Origin: Gnetum montanum
Lineage: Eukaryota > Streptophyta > Gnetopsida > Gnetales > Gnetaceae
DNA length: 21,083 bases
Assembly: GCA_015680685.1 (NCBI GenBank)
Contig: MNCI01014592.1
Coordinates: 2,029 to 23,111, forward strand
Direction: 5' to 3'
Shown in pieces: positions 9,880-18,876 of the stretch. The notes below the pieces were generated by a model that was not told where the DNA came from, ran no database searches, and saw nothing but the letters and a program-made list of their open reading frames with translations. The first letter of the stretch is position 1. Each line of letters starts with the position of its first letter. The position numbers were made by a program, and so were the translations under genes.

Positions 9880-10175
9880 CCCACCCAATGGTGTAGGGCA
9901 AGTGGTCAAGACACTCATCTCTTAGTTGGGAGATGGTCCTAAATTTAGCAAGACACTAATATGGGTCTAATCATAACAAAATTAAGCTTCCATGTTGAAC
10001 CACCAAGTCAAGGTTGGGCATAAAAACGGTTGCCTTAAAAAGGTAAAAAAAAAAACAAAGAAGAAGATTACAATGGTCCTAAATTTAGTAAGATACTAAC
10101 ATGGGTCTAATTCATCTAAAACAAAATAAAGCTTACATGTTGAGCCACCAAGTCAAGCTTCAGCTAAAAAAAGGT
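9880..10175 (+). repeat. 140-bp tandem repeat, possibly SINE-derived
   Basis: Two units start with TGGTCCTAAATTTAG at 9934 and 10074. They share ATGGGTCTAAT, AAGCTTNCATGTTGA and CCACCAAGTCAAG. The first unit ends in an A-rich stretch (about 10043-10063). Just before it, GTGTAGGGCAAGTGGTCAAGACACTC (split as GTGTAGGGCAAGTGG and TCAAGACACTC) has the look of a tRNA A-box region as found at SINE heads. GGTCCTAAAT could be a degraded B box. The repeat is clear. The SINE assignment is a guess. Confidence 0.5.
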
Positions 10176-11200
10176 TTGCTCATCAATAAATTCAAGCAAA
10201 AAGGGTATCTTCATGACCAAATTTTTCTCTCCTCAAAATCACACACCACTAAATTAGGTTGAGTTGGGCTAGGCTTAACAAAGAAAAGCACATCAACCTA
10301 TTGAATGCTCTTGTACGCTCCGAGTGATACACTCGCATATTTGTTTCTTATATTTTCCTGTTTACAAAGAAAGAATCTTCACCTTAATGCTGAAATCTTG
10401 TCTGCAAAGAAAGGATCTTAACCTTAATGCTCATTATCCTAAGCAAGTGTGAGCAGTAGTGAATGGAAAGAAACCTAGCCTCTTATAAAAGGGTTATGTC
10501 CAATCTCTATCCTATGCCTTACAAGGTATCCTAAGATAGGATAGTCTTTCTGAAAAATGCGTAGTTGCTCAACATGAATAAGTTGTCTTGGAGGAAATGC
10601 CATAACCAAGTAAGATATAAAGTAACTTCATAAGATTGTACATACTAGATAACTCTAGAAGTCAACTTACCTATCTCAAACAAATGAAACCTTTTTTACC
10701 GAAAATTTGAGTAAATATACCAAAAGATATATAACAACATGAAGTTTTTACTGCACATTTTATCTAAATTTCCCTATAGATTTCCTTTATTATTGAGTAT
10801 ACAAAGACGTGATAAAACTATCTTGAAAGCCTCAGTAATGATTACTCAATGTAACCGTTGCATAAATACTATTACCTTATAATTCTGACTAGTTTGGTCA
10901 TGCCCACAATTGCATAAATACTGTTACGTTATAATTCTAGTTAGTTTGCTTATGCAATGAGCTTGTACAATGAGTTCACTGTACAAAAATTCAGAATACA
11001 TCCTATAAATTTACTAATCATTGTTAATGCTAGGTTAACTACACAAAACTCATGTGTATTCTCCGTGTGCATACCACAGAGATCTGAGTTTGATATGACC
11101 ACCACATCAAAGTTCATACAGGACAGAACTCACTTGACATAAGCTGAACATGTGCAGGGAGCATTAGTTAACAATTTCTTATTCTCAAATACTCTCCAGA
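10176..11200. other. AT-rich intergenic DNA with small duplications
   Basis: There is no coding sequence. Two small direct repeats are visible: a 27-bp unit at 10365-10391 and 10405-10431 (CAAAGAAAGAATCTTCACC type), and a 46-bp unit at 10858-10903 and 10910-10955 (TTGCATAAATACT type, period 52). No RNA gene or mobile element was recognised. Confidence 0.6.
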
Positions 11201-11203
11201 ACC

Positions 11204-11424
11204 ATTGTTAGAACTGTCAGCTACAGTTTTTTGTCCAAAGGCCCCGAGAGAGAAACACAACAGATCCGTGAAAGCTAACCCCTCAGAATGTTAAAATTGT
11301 CAGCTACAGTTCTTTTATGTGCAGAATGTACAGAGGCCTCTATTGTTAGAATTATCAGCCACAGTTCTTATATGCAGAGAGGCCTTGAGAGAAATGCAGT
11401 GGATCGGAGAAAGCTAACCCAGTG
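11204..11424. repeat. three-unit imperfect direct repeat
   Basis: Units start at 11207, 11290 and 11345 with GTTARAAYTRTCAGCYACAG. Units one and three are about 80 bp and both continue through AAGGCC- or GAGGCC-like sequence, GAGAGAAA, GATC and AAAGCTAACCC. The middle unit is about 55 bp and lacks the second half. No known family was recognised. Confidence 0.75.
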
Positions 11425-12009
11425 GTTGCACTAGGCAAGAACCTTATTATCACTCCAAATTAATTTGTTAATTATAAACACCGGAGACATTCTAAGAACG
11501 CAATATAAAAAAAGGGGCCAGAAATGAGGTAAATGTCAAAAGATCTTACAAAGCCATTAGCCAACCAACCTGACAACGCTTACTATACAAAGAAGCTTGG
11601 TTAATCCAAAAAGTTGACTAGAGTTTAAACATCGGTTCGATATATAGTTCCAATAAACATAATCGTTCAACAATATAAGCGATGTACTTTCAAAACGCCC
11701 AAGATTGAAAATTGAATTATGTCGGATCATCCCTTGATATACAGATATTAAATGACGCATTAAACAAAATAGCAGGGTTGATACTAATCCACGTATAAAG
11801 CATTAAAAAAATGTAACAGAAACTGCAATAAGTTTTCTTGATAGAAGCTGTGTCACAAAATCCGCATAAATCTCTCTTGGTAAAAAAGACCGGCACACTG
11901 TATCCCAAAAAAACCATTTGGTAGCTTCAAATGATCCTTTCCGACTAAAAAGAAACATCTAAGCAATAAGTTTCTCAAACTGGAAATACAACTTCAAGAA
12001 ATTCTCTCA
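11425..12009. other. downstream region of the eL36 gene
   Basis: This is AT-rich sequence. The part next to 12010 should be the 3' untranslated region of the minus-strand eL36 gene, but no clear poly(A) signal could be chosen. No other gene was seen. Confidence 0.4.
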
Positions 12010-13673
12010 TCACTTCTTTTTATCAGTAGCACCTCCAGCCCTGAAAAAGAATAAAAGCCGAGTATACAACGAGGGTCAGTCTTATCTAGTGAAACCCAAA
12101 ATACCGTCAAAAACTAAAAATGAACAAAAAACATTTTAAGGAAAATGTCATATACCGCTGACAGGAAACAAGAAAAACACAAAGCAGAAACAAAAGGGGT
12201 CTGCAATTAAGTAGCTTTATAAAATAGTGTCTCCAAAATGCATTGATTCAATACCCTTTTAACAATTAATTTAAAAAGTTCTATCCAATGTTATAACAAG
12301 AAAAAACATAATATATCCTTTTATCAGGCAGTGAACACGTTTCAAAACAAAACCAAATGCTACCCTAGACATTTTCCCATATATCGCCAAGCCCTTAAGC
12401 CCAACAATTTAAACCATGAAAAGCAACTCGTAAACCAAAGCAAACTTTTAATCCATTTTCTGGCATGGCTTGTATTTACAAAACATCCTGATTTTCAGTA
12501 TTCTCTACAGAAACTTGCTGGTAGACTTATGGTGCCAAACAGATATTCGAATAAAGTAATCAGCAGCCCATCAAATCAGAAACCATACATGTAATATTCC
12601 TCTACTTGGGATCAGCAATACAGATGATACAGCTATTCACCCTACCATCATAGCTGAAACAACTTTATACACAGACCTCATATGGAGGATCCTTTCTTAG
12701 TTTCCATTGCTCACAACAAGATCAATATAACCCCTCGAAATCGAGAAAAATAAGGAATTCATCATATGCTCAGAACAATTAAAAATCTTGGGTATTGCAA
12801 CTTAGAAACATTTAATTATTTTCACGAGCACTCAAGCCCGTCGAGGCAGACACACAATCCAGTTAAAACAAAAAATACAAACAATCACTTGTCCCAGCAT
12901 TCATTCGGTAACAGTTCTACTGAAAAACAAATATTCTGAAAATGCAGATACATACCTATGGAAAACACAAACAAACAAAACAAATCCTAAACCTATTCCG
13001 AAACCACTGCGAAAAGGAGGAAAAACTGAGAGATTTGACCTAACGTAAAGGATTTTCAGCTTACCTCATTTTTCTCAGAACAGAGGCCATTTCTTCTCTC
13101 TTCTTCTTAGCCCTCTTGTGCGTGCCAAGCTTCCTTTTCGCGAGCTTGAGAGCTCTTTTATCTTTGCCAACCTTAAGCAATTCTTGAATTCTTTTCTCGT
13201 AAGGGGCAAACCCTGCGACTTCCCGAATCAATTTCTTCACAAAATCGGTCCTCTTGCTCCTTTTCTGCATTTGAAAATAATGATAATAATAATACTACAG
13301 CCATTAGGCCTCACCGAACCGAATCCTATCGCCCTATGCCAGAAAGGCCTTATCACAGAAAAACTAAACAAAACGAGACACTAGAATAGTAAACAATACC
13401 AAATCGCAAGGAAACCTACATAAACCTTTATTAAAAAATCCGAATCAGAAAACGTAATGCTAACATAATAATCAATCGGAACCGATGGAAAATCTTTCGC
13501 AATATCAGACAAAAATCTTTCTTTGAAAACAAATTAGGGATTGTTCGCTCCTGTTAAATGGAAATACTTACTCCCTTGTTATCCGACGGCCGGGGAGCGA
13601 GCTCGCGTTTGGTGAGAGTATGCCCGGCATTGATGCCAACATAAAGGCCCGATTTCGCCTGCGGAGGAGCCAT
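12010..13673 (-). CDS. RPL36: 60S ribosomal protein eL36 (L36e), three exons
   Basis: eL36 is a small basic protein of the cytosolic large ribosomal subunit. Coding exons, in transcript order: 13673-13572 (102 nt), 13264-13065 (200 nt), 12040-12010 (31 nt). Both introns (307 and 1,024 nt) are GT-AG, and the total of 333 nt gives 110 residues, the usual plant length. The N-terminus [18 protein letters not shown] and the block [11 protein letters not shown] match the family. The core ([50 protein letters not shown]) is strongly conserved. The protein ends GGATDKKK. The start is fixed by the family N-terminus, and the short last exon is fixed by family length and splice phase. There is no sign of decay. 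The neighbouring DNA is repeats, and no co-regulated neighbour is visible apart from its own promoter. Confidence 0.97.
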
Positions 13674-13850
13674 TGCCACTTGCTACTGATGCTCCGTCGC
13701 TGCCGAATAAATGGCGGATCGCTGTTCTCTACCTCTGCTAGGTTTTCTTTTCAGATCCACTGAGGGTTTACGCTAGTTTTATTAGGGTTTATTTTCCGCT
13801 CAGGGTTTACGGTAGTTTATTAGCATTTTCCTTGCATCGCTTTTTTTTTT
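13674..13850 (-). promoter_or_regulatory. eL36 promoter and leader with telo-box motifs
   Basis: Read on the minus strand, the upstream region carries three AAACCCT motifs. In plus-strand coordinates they are AGGGTTT at 13763-13769, TTAGGGTTT at 13782-13790 (a full AAACCCTAA telo box), and AGGGTTT at 13802-13808. Telo boxes are common in promoters of plant ribosomal protein genes. The outer two lie in an imperfect duplication (13763-13785 and 13802-13823, period 39). A T-rich run follows at about 13841-13857. Confidence 0.65.
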
Positions 13851-13859
13851 TTTTTCTCA

Positions 13860-14087
13860 AACATTGCTTTGATCAACTTGAATGATGGTAATGTGCTTGC
13901 TTGTAAAATGGGTGAAGGTCTCGCTCATATGCTGCCTTTCGTGGAGCTTGGGGTCCTTGCTCGGTAGAATGATCCTTTTTTTTACAGACTTAGTACATTG
14001 CCAAAACATAGTATGTAAAAGGTTTATAAATCAATAAACATGGTATGTGGATTAGACATATATGTGGTAGCACAGTTCTTTTATAAC
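13860..14087. other. short intergenic stretch
   Basis: No gene, RNA or repeat was recognised between the eL36 promoter and the tandem repeat that starts at 14088. Confidence 0.4.
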
Positions 14088-14193
14088 TCAACATTGTTCA
14101 TTAGAATTGCATCTATGATTTTGAGGTTTCAAATCAAGGGTCAACATTGTTCATTAGAATTGCATCTATGATTTGGAGGTTTCAAATCAAGGG
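14088..14193. repeat. 53-bp perfect-but-one tandem duplication
   Basis: Units at 14088-14140 and 14141-14193 start TCAACATTGTTCATTAGAAT and end TTTCAAATCAAGGG. They differ at a single base, so the duplication is recent compared with the surrounding repeats. Part of the repeat reads as an open frame, but no protein family is seen. Confidence 0.9.
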
Positions 14194-14503
14194 TCTTGCC
14201 AATAGGCTAACTCAACATTTATTTATGAGTAAGGCAAGAATTAAACCTACACCTTCCCAACTTAAAGGTGAATGTCTTGACTATTGCACTACATCCTTAG
14301 GTAATAAAACTTGCTTGCTTATAATGTTAAAAATACTTTATGCAACCATCATTATCTTCTTTTTTTCTTTTTTTCATTTATTTACTTACCATTTTAGGAG
14401 GATGTTAGATCCTATAAATAAAATTCTTTATACAACCATCATTATCATATAGATCTTATGGGTCTTCAGACATAATAAAGCTTCAATAAATGAATAATGA
14501 GTT

Positions 14504-16130
14504 GGGGTGTTGGAACCTGAAATATTTTTTAACAATATTTATGCCTAAGACATATAGTCAAATTATAACTTTATAACCCAATGTTGCCTACCAAATTGAA
14601 CCACAATATTTTTATTTATAAAATGTAATATAAACAAAATCAAATTCTAATTAAACCAATATAGGAGTACTAAATATAGGTTAAACTCTAGCGTAACATA
14701 AAAGGAAATGCCCAATGATTTTTGCAATGCCTTTACTAGTTTTCTTCCTTGCAACCAATCCTAAAAACCCTCTTTTTTAATGAAGGAAAAGGACTTGTAA
14801 AATTGTTTATGGTAAATGATTTTTAGGGAGGGGATGAGTAGGGGGTTGGGCGAGTGAATGAATAATAATAATAATTTTGATTACATTAGATCAATGAAGA
14901 TAGTCCAAAGAAAAAGCCCAACAATTTTGGGAATGACTTTTCAAGTTTTCATTCTTACAACTAATCCTAAAAAACCTCCCCTATGTGGTAGAAGAAGAAT
15001 CTAGCCTTGCCTTTATTCATAAGCACCTTCATGGGTTTTCACTTCTTATTAAATGGTTTCTTGTAAATAGAAAGAGAAAACTATATGTAAAGAAAAAAAC
15101 ACATTAATTAATAAGTATGCATTATGGGTATTGTAGGTTAGCCTTTAGTACTTAATCCATGTCACCTATGATTATACCTCGGGTAGCCTAGTTAGTGTGT
15201 TAATGACTAAGCATTGTGGTGGGAGTATTTAGCTAATCAGTACCTACTCTCATTGCTTGTAATTGTCCTTGTGGCTAGTTTCATGATTCAGAATGAAAGG
15301 GGTGGATGAACCACATGGTATTGCTTTTAGAGTCAAATCATTTAAGAGCATGTGGGGTTTAATCAACTTGTCCTTGTGGAGGCTCACTACTAACATTTGA
15401 TATAGCTAAGATCTTTGTGGATCAACTAGTCTTTGCTGGTGGTCAATATCTAGGGCATTCTCAATTAACCTATTTCTTGACGTTTTGTGGATATCATGGT
15501 TTTATTTATGCTTCTAGCTTATAATCTCACGGATCCTGAGATGGTTTCTTTTGCAGCATGTGGCCCCATCCTATAGCTTGTTCTAAGTGCACCAAGGTGG
15601 TTGGCTATATTAGAAGGTTTTTAACCCTTCTTGCATGTTTGTATGCATATTTACTTAGTAGGAGCTAGGGGCTTGATAGTGATGGAGCTGATCATTAGAA
15701 TTTTCTTGTTATTTTCAAATTTAGTTTTCTTTTGAGATCTATGTTATGATGAGCATGATGTACTTGAACTTATGTATTAATAAATATTATCAACTCTTGT
15801 GAGATTATGGTTCATCGTGATTATGAGATTTAATTATGAGCTTTGGTTTATGTTTATGTAAATTGTTTTTCAAGCACTGTACTGTGAAATTTTGATTTAC
15901 CATGTACTTTGGTCAAACTTTATAATGCTTATGGTTATTATTTTACTTAAGTTATAAGCATTGTGATGTCACATGTCCTAAGTATTAAGTTATGTACAAT
16001 TTAACCATGATTTGAAAGCTGCCAACCATGGATTTCGATTTTAACAAACAATGATGAGTTATAAAGTTCTAATTAGACAATATATCCTAGTATTACCTAT
16101 ATTACAATTATTTCGAGCTTCCAACACCCC
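14504..16130. mobile_element. 1.6-kb non-coding element with 82-83 bp inverted ends
   Basis: The left arm (14504-14586) and right arm (16049-16130) are imperfect inverted repeats. The outer 12 bp (GGGGTGTTGGAA against TTCCAACACCCC) are perfect, and a 37-bp inner block containing ACTTTATAAC matches at about 30 positions. The inside has no reading frame of note. It contains a degenerate internal duplication (AATCAACTTGTCCTTG near 15360 and GATCAACTAGTCTTTG near 15420). Long inverted ends suggest a non-autonomous DNA transposon. TGTTGG...CCAACA ends would also fit a solo LTR. I could not find a convincing target-site duplication, so the class is open. Confidence 0.6.
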
Positions 16131-16980
16131 TAAAAATTAACCATGGATTATCTTAAGTAAAATATTAGGATACAACAAGAATGAAAATGAAAGTAAAGTT
16201 TTACTGGTGTCTAGTTAGACCTCATTGGGGGATGTTGGACCCCAAAAATAATACTAACAATAAGCAAACAATTCAGAGTACATCACATACTTAACATCGA
16301 GTTAAAAACATGAAAAATGACATAGAAAAAAATTATTTATAATTTAGGGATGTCTACTTAGGTGTATAACCTTACAAATAATGCTTTGAAAAATCAAGAT
16401 AGGAAAATTAATTATTAGTAGGGAGAATGATCCCATTGTTAATAACATTTACATAATTTTCAACATCTATGGTTAAACTTAAAATAGCATCATCTTTTAG
16501 TTTGTTTAGGAGAACAAAATATTTCTGCTACCATTCTCAATTAGAATTGTCAATCTTTACTTTGTAAAACACCCTTTAAGTTCAAGTTATTATTATTGTT
16601 TTGAATTGTTCATTTCATTTGTGTTTGTTTTTGTTTTTTGGGTTTCTTTTTGAAAGAATGGTCAAGTATGGGTATAAAGTCTATACCTTGTAGAAAGAAA
16701 GTCAAGTATATGAGCCATAATTTTGCTATAAGCATAGTAAATATCATTCTCTAATAATTGGTTTTGTGTTAATAAAAGATTAATGACATATGTCATGGAA
16801 ATAATCCAAAGTACCAAAAGTTGAAGCATTATTTTAAAATTTTTCATCAATGAATGGAAGATGTACAATGGCTATAATAACTTCTATTCAACCAATACAA
16901 GTCCCCTACCAATGTGCATCAAATTTGAATAAAATGATACTTACTTAAGAATTTTATTAAAAAAATCAATTTTAAGTTTT
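16131..16980. other. AT-rich spacer with another transposon-end-like segment
   Basis: There is no coding sequence. At 16227-16262 GGGGGATGTTGGACCCC, followed by AAAAATAATACTAACAATA, resembles the termini at 8912 and 14504, but only weakly. The rest is AT-rich sequence without recognisable structure. Confidence 0.4.
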
Positions 16981-16990
16981 AAGGTGATGG

Positions 16991-17268
16991 GACACGATAT
17001 CACGTCGGCCCCTACGACATCGCGTATGTGATATTGCAGCCCGTCACCTTGTCTATAAATAAGAGGTATCTTTCCCTTGTAAGAACATCTAGATCTAGAC
17101 CCTTAGCCAAACTATAGCAGTTTTACCATTCCAAAGTTAGAATAATTTCCATGTGCCCACAGTAGGAGTCTTAAAGTGAACGGATCTTTATTCGAGCAAT
17201 TTGTACCTGAGCACAGAATTATGTACGGCAATAAAGACAAACTTTCTGATAAACCTTGTAGCATATGG
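16991..17268 (+). mobile_element. LTR segment X, inverted relative to 17984-18262
   Basis: This segment matches the reverse complement of 17984-18262. On the plus strand it has a CpG-containing palindrome-like block (16991-17048), CTATAAATA (17053-17061), CCATGTGCCCACAGTAGGAG (about 17148), and AATAAA (17230-17235). That order is typical of an LTR promoter and poly(A) signal. In the first 58 bp nearly all differences from the partner are C/T or A/G. It lies immediately left of inverted segment Y rather than in the order seen at the right. Confidence 0.65.
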
Positions 17269-17332
17269 ACTAAGCTAAATAGGACCTTAATTACTGTTAA
17301 ATGTTTAAATGCTTTCTTAGACAATTAATCAC

Positions 17333-17745
17333 TGATGAGTGGCGAGGTACCCCTACACTCAACCATACGAAACGAGCGTAGCATGCACGATCCAGTTGAA
17401 CTCCGTAGACTAAGTGCCTACACGCCCCATGGAACACTTGGGGTTAATCATTTGTTGTCTTCCTAGACTTACTTGCAGTTTTCACGGTGTGTGGTTAAGT
17501 AAGTTCGAGGTATATGATTTTTATGGTCTTTTAAATGTTTTTCTCCTATGCTATCGAGGTGAAGGGTTGAGAAACTAACTAACTCTAACTAATGACTAAG
17601 TCTAAATTAACCAGCGTTAGCATCCGTTCCCACTTACCGTACACACCCTAAACTATGCAACTGTGGCTACCAAACGCTAATCGTTACTGGGATCACCACA
17701 CATAACGCACATGCTCGAAGTGATCGTACTGAGGCACTTAACTAG
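17333..17745 (-). repeat. left arm of a ~415-bp inverted repeat (LTR segment Y)
   Basis: It starts TGATGAGTGGCGAGGTACCC and matches the reverse complement of 18305-18730 along its length, the first 35 bp nearly perfectly. It is an inverted copy of the 3' part of the LTR that ends at 18730. No primer-binding site lies beyond its end at 17333. Instead TGATTAATTGTC begins on the minus strand at 17331, so the end of one LTR copy may abut the start of another. Confidence 0.75.
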
Positions 17746-17935
17746 CCTAAACGTAATGAGCAGCTGATTCCTTGACTAGCTGTACATATTCGTAAATGCT
17801 CGTAATCAAGTCGTACTCATTCCGCATTCTAGGAGTTGAGGGTGAGAGAACCTAATCGTGATGAGCAGCCGATTCCTTGATTAGCCGTACACATTTGTCA
17901 ATGCTTGTAATCAAGTCGTTCTCATGCTACGCTAC
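17746..17935. repeat. 105-bp tandem repeat between the inverted LTR pieces
   Basis: Units at 17746-17850 and 17851-17935 share CCTAANCGTRATGAGCAGC, GATTCCTTGA, TAGCYGTACA and TAATCAAGTCGT. Each unit has a potential stem-loop. In the second unit CTTGATTA and TAATCAAG are perfect inverted repeats. Part of the unit resembles the inner side of the right arm (TGATGAG...GATTC), so it is probably LTR-derived. Confidence 0.7.
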
Positions 17936-17936
17936 T

Positions 17937-18730
17937 GCAGGTTATAAATAACAAGTAGGAAATAACATGTAATAAAACCTATTCCATGCACTGCAAGGTT
18001 TATCCACAAAGCTTGTCTTTATTGTCGTACACAACTTGCATTCAGGTACAAAGCTGCTCGAATAAAGATCTGTTCACTTGGGGACTCCTACTGTGGGCAC
18101 ATGGAAAATATTCTATCTCTGGAGTGATCAATCTGCCAGAGTTTCCCTACCTTTAGCCTAGGATGGGAAATAAGGGGAGTGCCGCCTCTTATTTATAGAT
18201 TTGGCGACGGACCGCGATATCGCGTACGCAACATCGCAGGGGACGATGCGATATCGCGGCTCATGCGAATCGCGTCTCATCAATCACTCTCAACCCTCAA
18301 CTCTCCTGGTTAAGTGCATTCAGTACGACCGCTTCAAGCATGTGTGCCACGCTTGGTAACCCAGTAACGAATAGCGTTTGGTAATCCCAGTAGCATTGCA
18401 CTAGTTCAGGGTGTGTGTGTTAGACAAGTGGGAATGGATACTGATGCTAGGACGATTAAAGCTTAGTTAATGAAAGTTAGTTACTTAGTCTCTTCACCCT
18501 TTCCTCTCTTAGCATAGGCGATAAAAAGATAAAAGTTATAAAAATCACATACCTCAAACTTAATTAACCATACAACCATGACAATACAAGTAAGTTTGGG
18601 AAGACAACGATTGATTAACCTTAAGTGTTCCATTAGGGTGCATAAGCACTTAGTCCTTGGAGTTTGACCAGATCACACGTGCACGCTCATATTTGTATGG
18701 TTGAGTGTAGGGGTACCTCGCCACTCATCA
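17937..18730 (+). mobile_element. 5' LTR of a Ty3/gypsy-type element
   Basis: The right border is well supported: the segment ends CTCATCA and is followed after 1 nt by a primer-binding site, then gag on the same strand. The left border near 17937 (TGCAGGTTATAAATAAC) is inferred from similarity to the putative start at 17331 on the minus strand. A plus-strand TATA candidate lies near 18535 (GTTATAAAAATC). The LTR also contains, on the minus strand, CTATAAATA (18198-18190) preceded by GCGATATCGC palindromes and followed by AATAAA (18023-18018), so it may have an antisense promoter. A different reading is a nested, inverted LTR. Confidence 0.5.
18213..18257. promoter_or_regulatory. pair of GCGATATCGC palindromes next to a TATA box
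   Basis: CGCGATATCGCG (18213-18224) is a perfect 12-bp palindrome, and GCGATATCGC (18248-18257) is a second one. Between them ACGCAACATCGC is a degenerate version. On the minus strand they lie 15-60 bp upstream of CTATAAATA. The inverted copy at 16991-17048 holds the same block with most CpGs decayed. They may be binding sites for a dimeric regulator or simply LTR-specific sequence. Confidence 0.5.
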
Positions 18731-18731
18731 T

Positions 18732-18749
18732 TGGTGCCATTGTTGAGGA
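18732..18749 (+). other. retroelement primer-binding site, tRNA-Asp type
   Basis: TGGTGCCATTGTTGAGGA matches the classic tRNA-Asp-complementary site TGGCGCCGTTGCCGGGGA at 13 of 18 positions. All five differences are C to T or G to A. It begins 1 nt after the LTR end, the expected place. It sets the element's orientation as plus. Confidence 0.75.
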
Positions 18750-18876
18750 CTTAGTTGTTTGTGTGCTACGTAGAACATAGGGAACCATTCATATTGTTGG
18801 GAGCTAGAACAAACCCTTAGGGTTGATCAAACGAAAATATAACATAACGGTAAATAGCACACCGAACAAGATTAAA

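Noticed and set aside
12041-13064. A possible box C/D snoRNA in the long eL36 intron, as ribosomal protein introns can host them.
   Set aside because: No properly spaced RTGATGA and CTGA boxes with a terminal stem were found on the transcript strand.
13118-13384. Plus-strand frame of 88 codons.
   Set aside because: It is the antisense of eL36 exon 2 plus intron and has no family resemblance.
16985-18730. A single 1.75-kb LTR from TGATGGG to CTCATCA.
   Set aside because: The ends are compatible, but the interior contains two inverted copies of promoter-like and end-like segments, which fits several LTR pieces better. It is kept only as an alternative.
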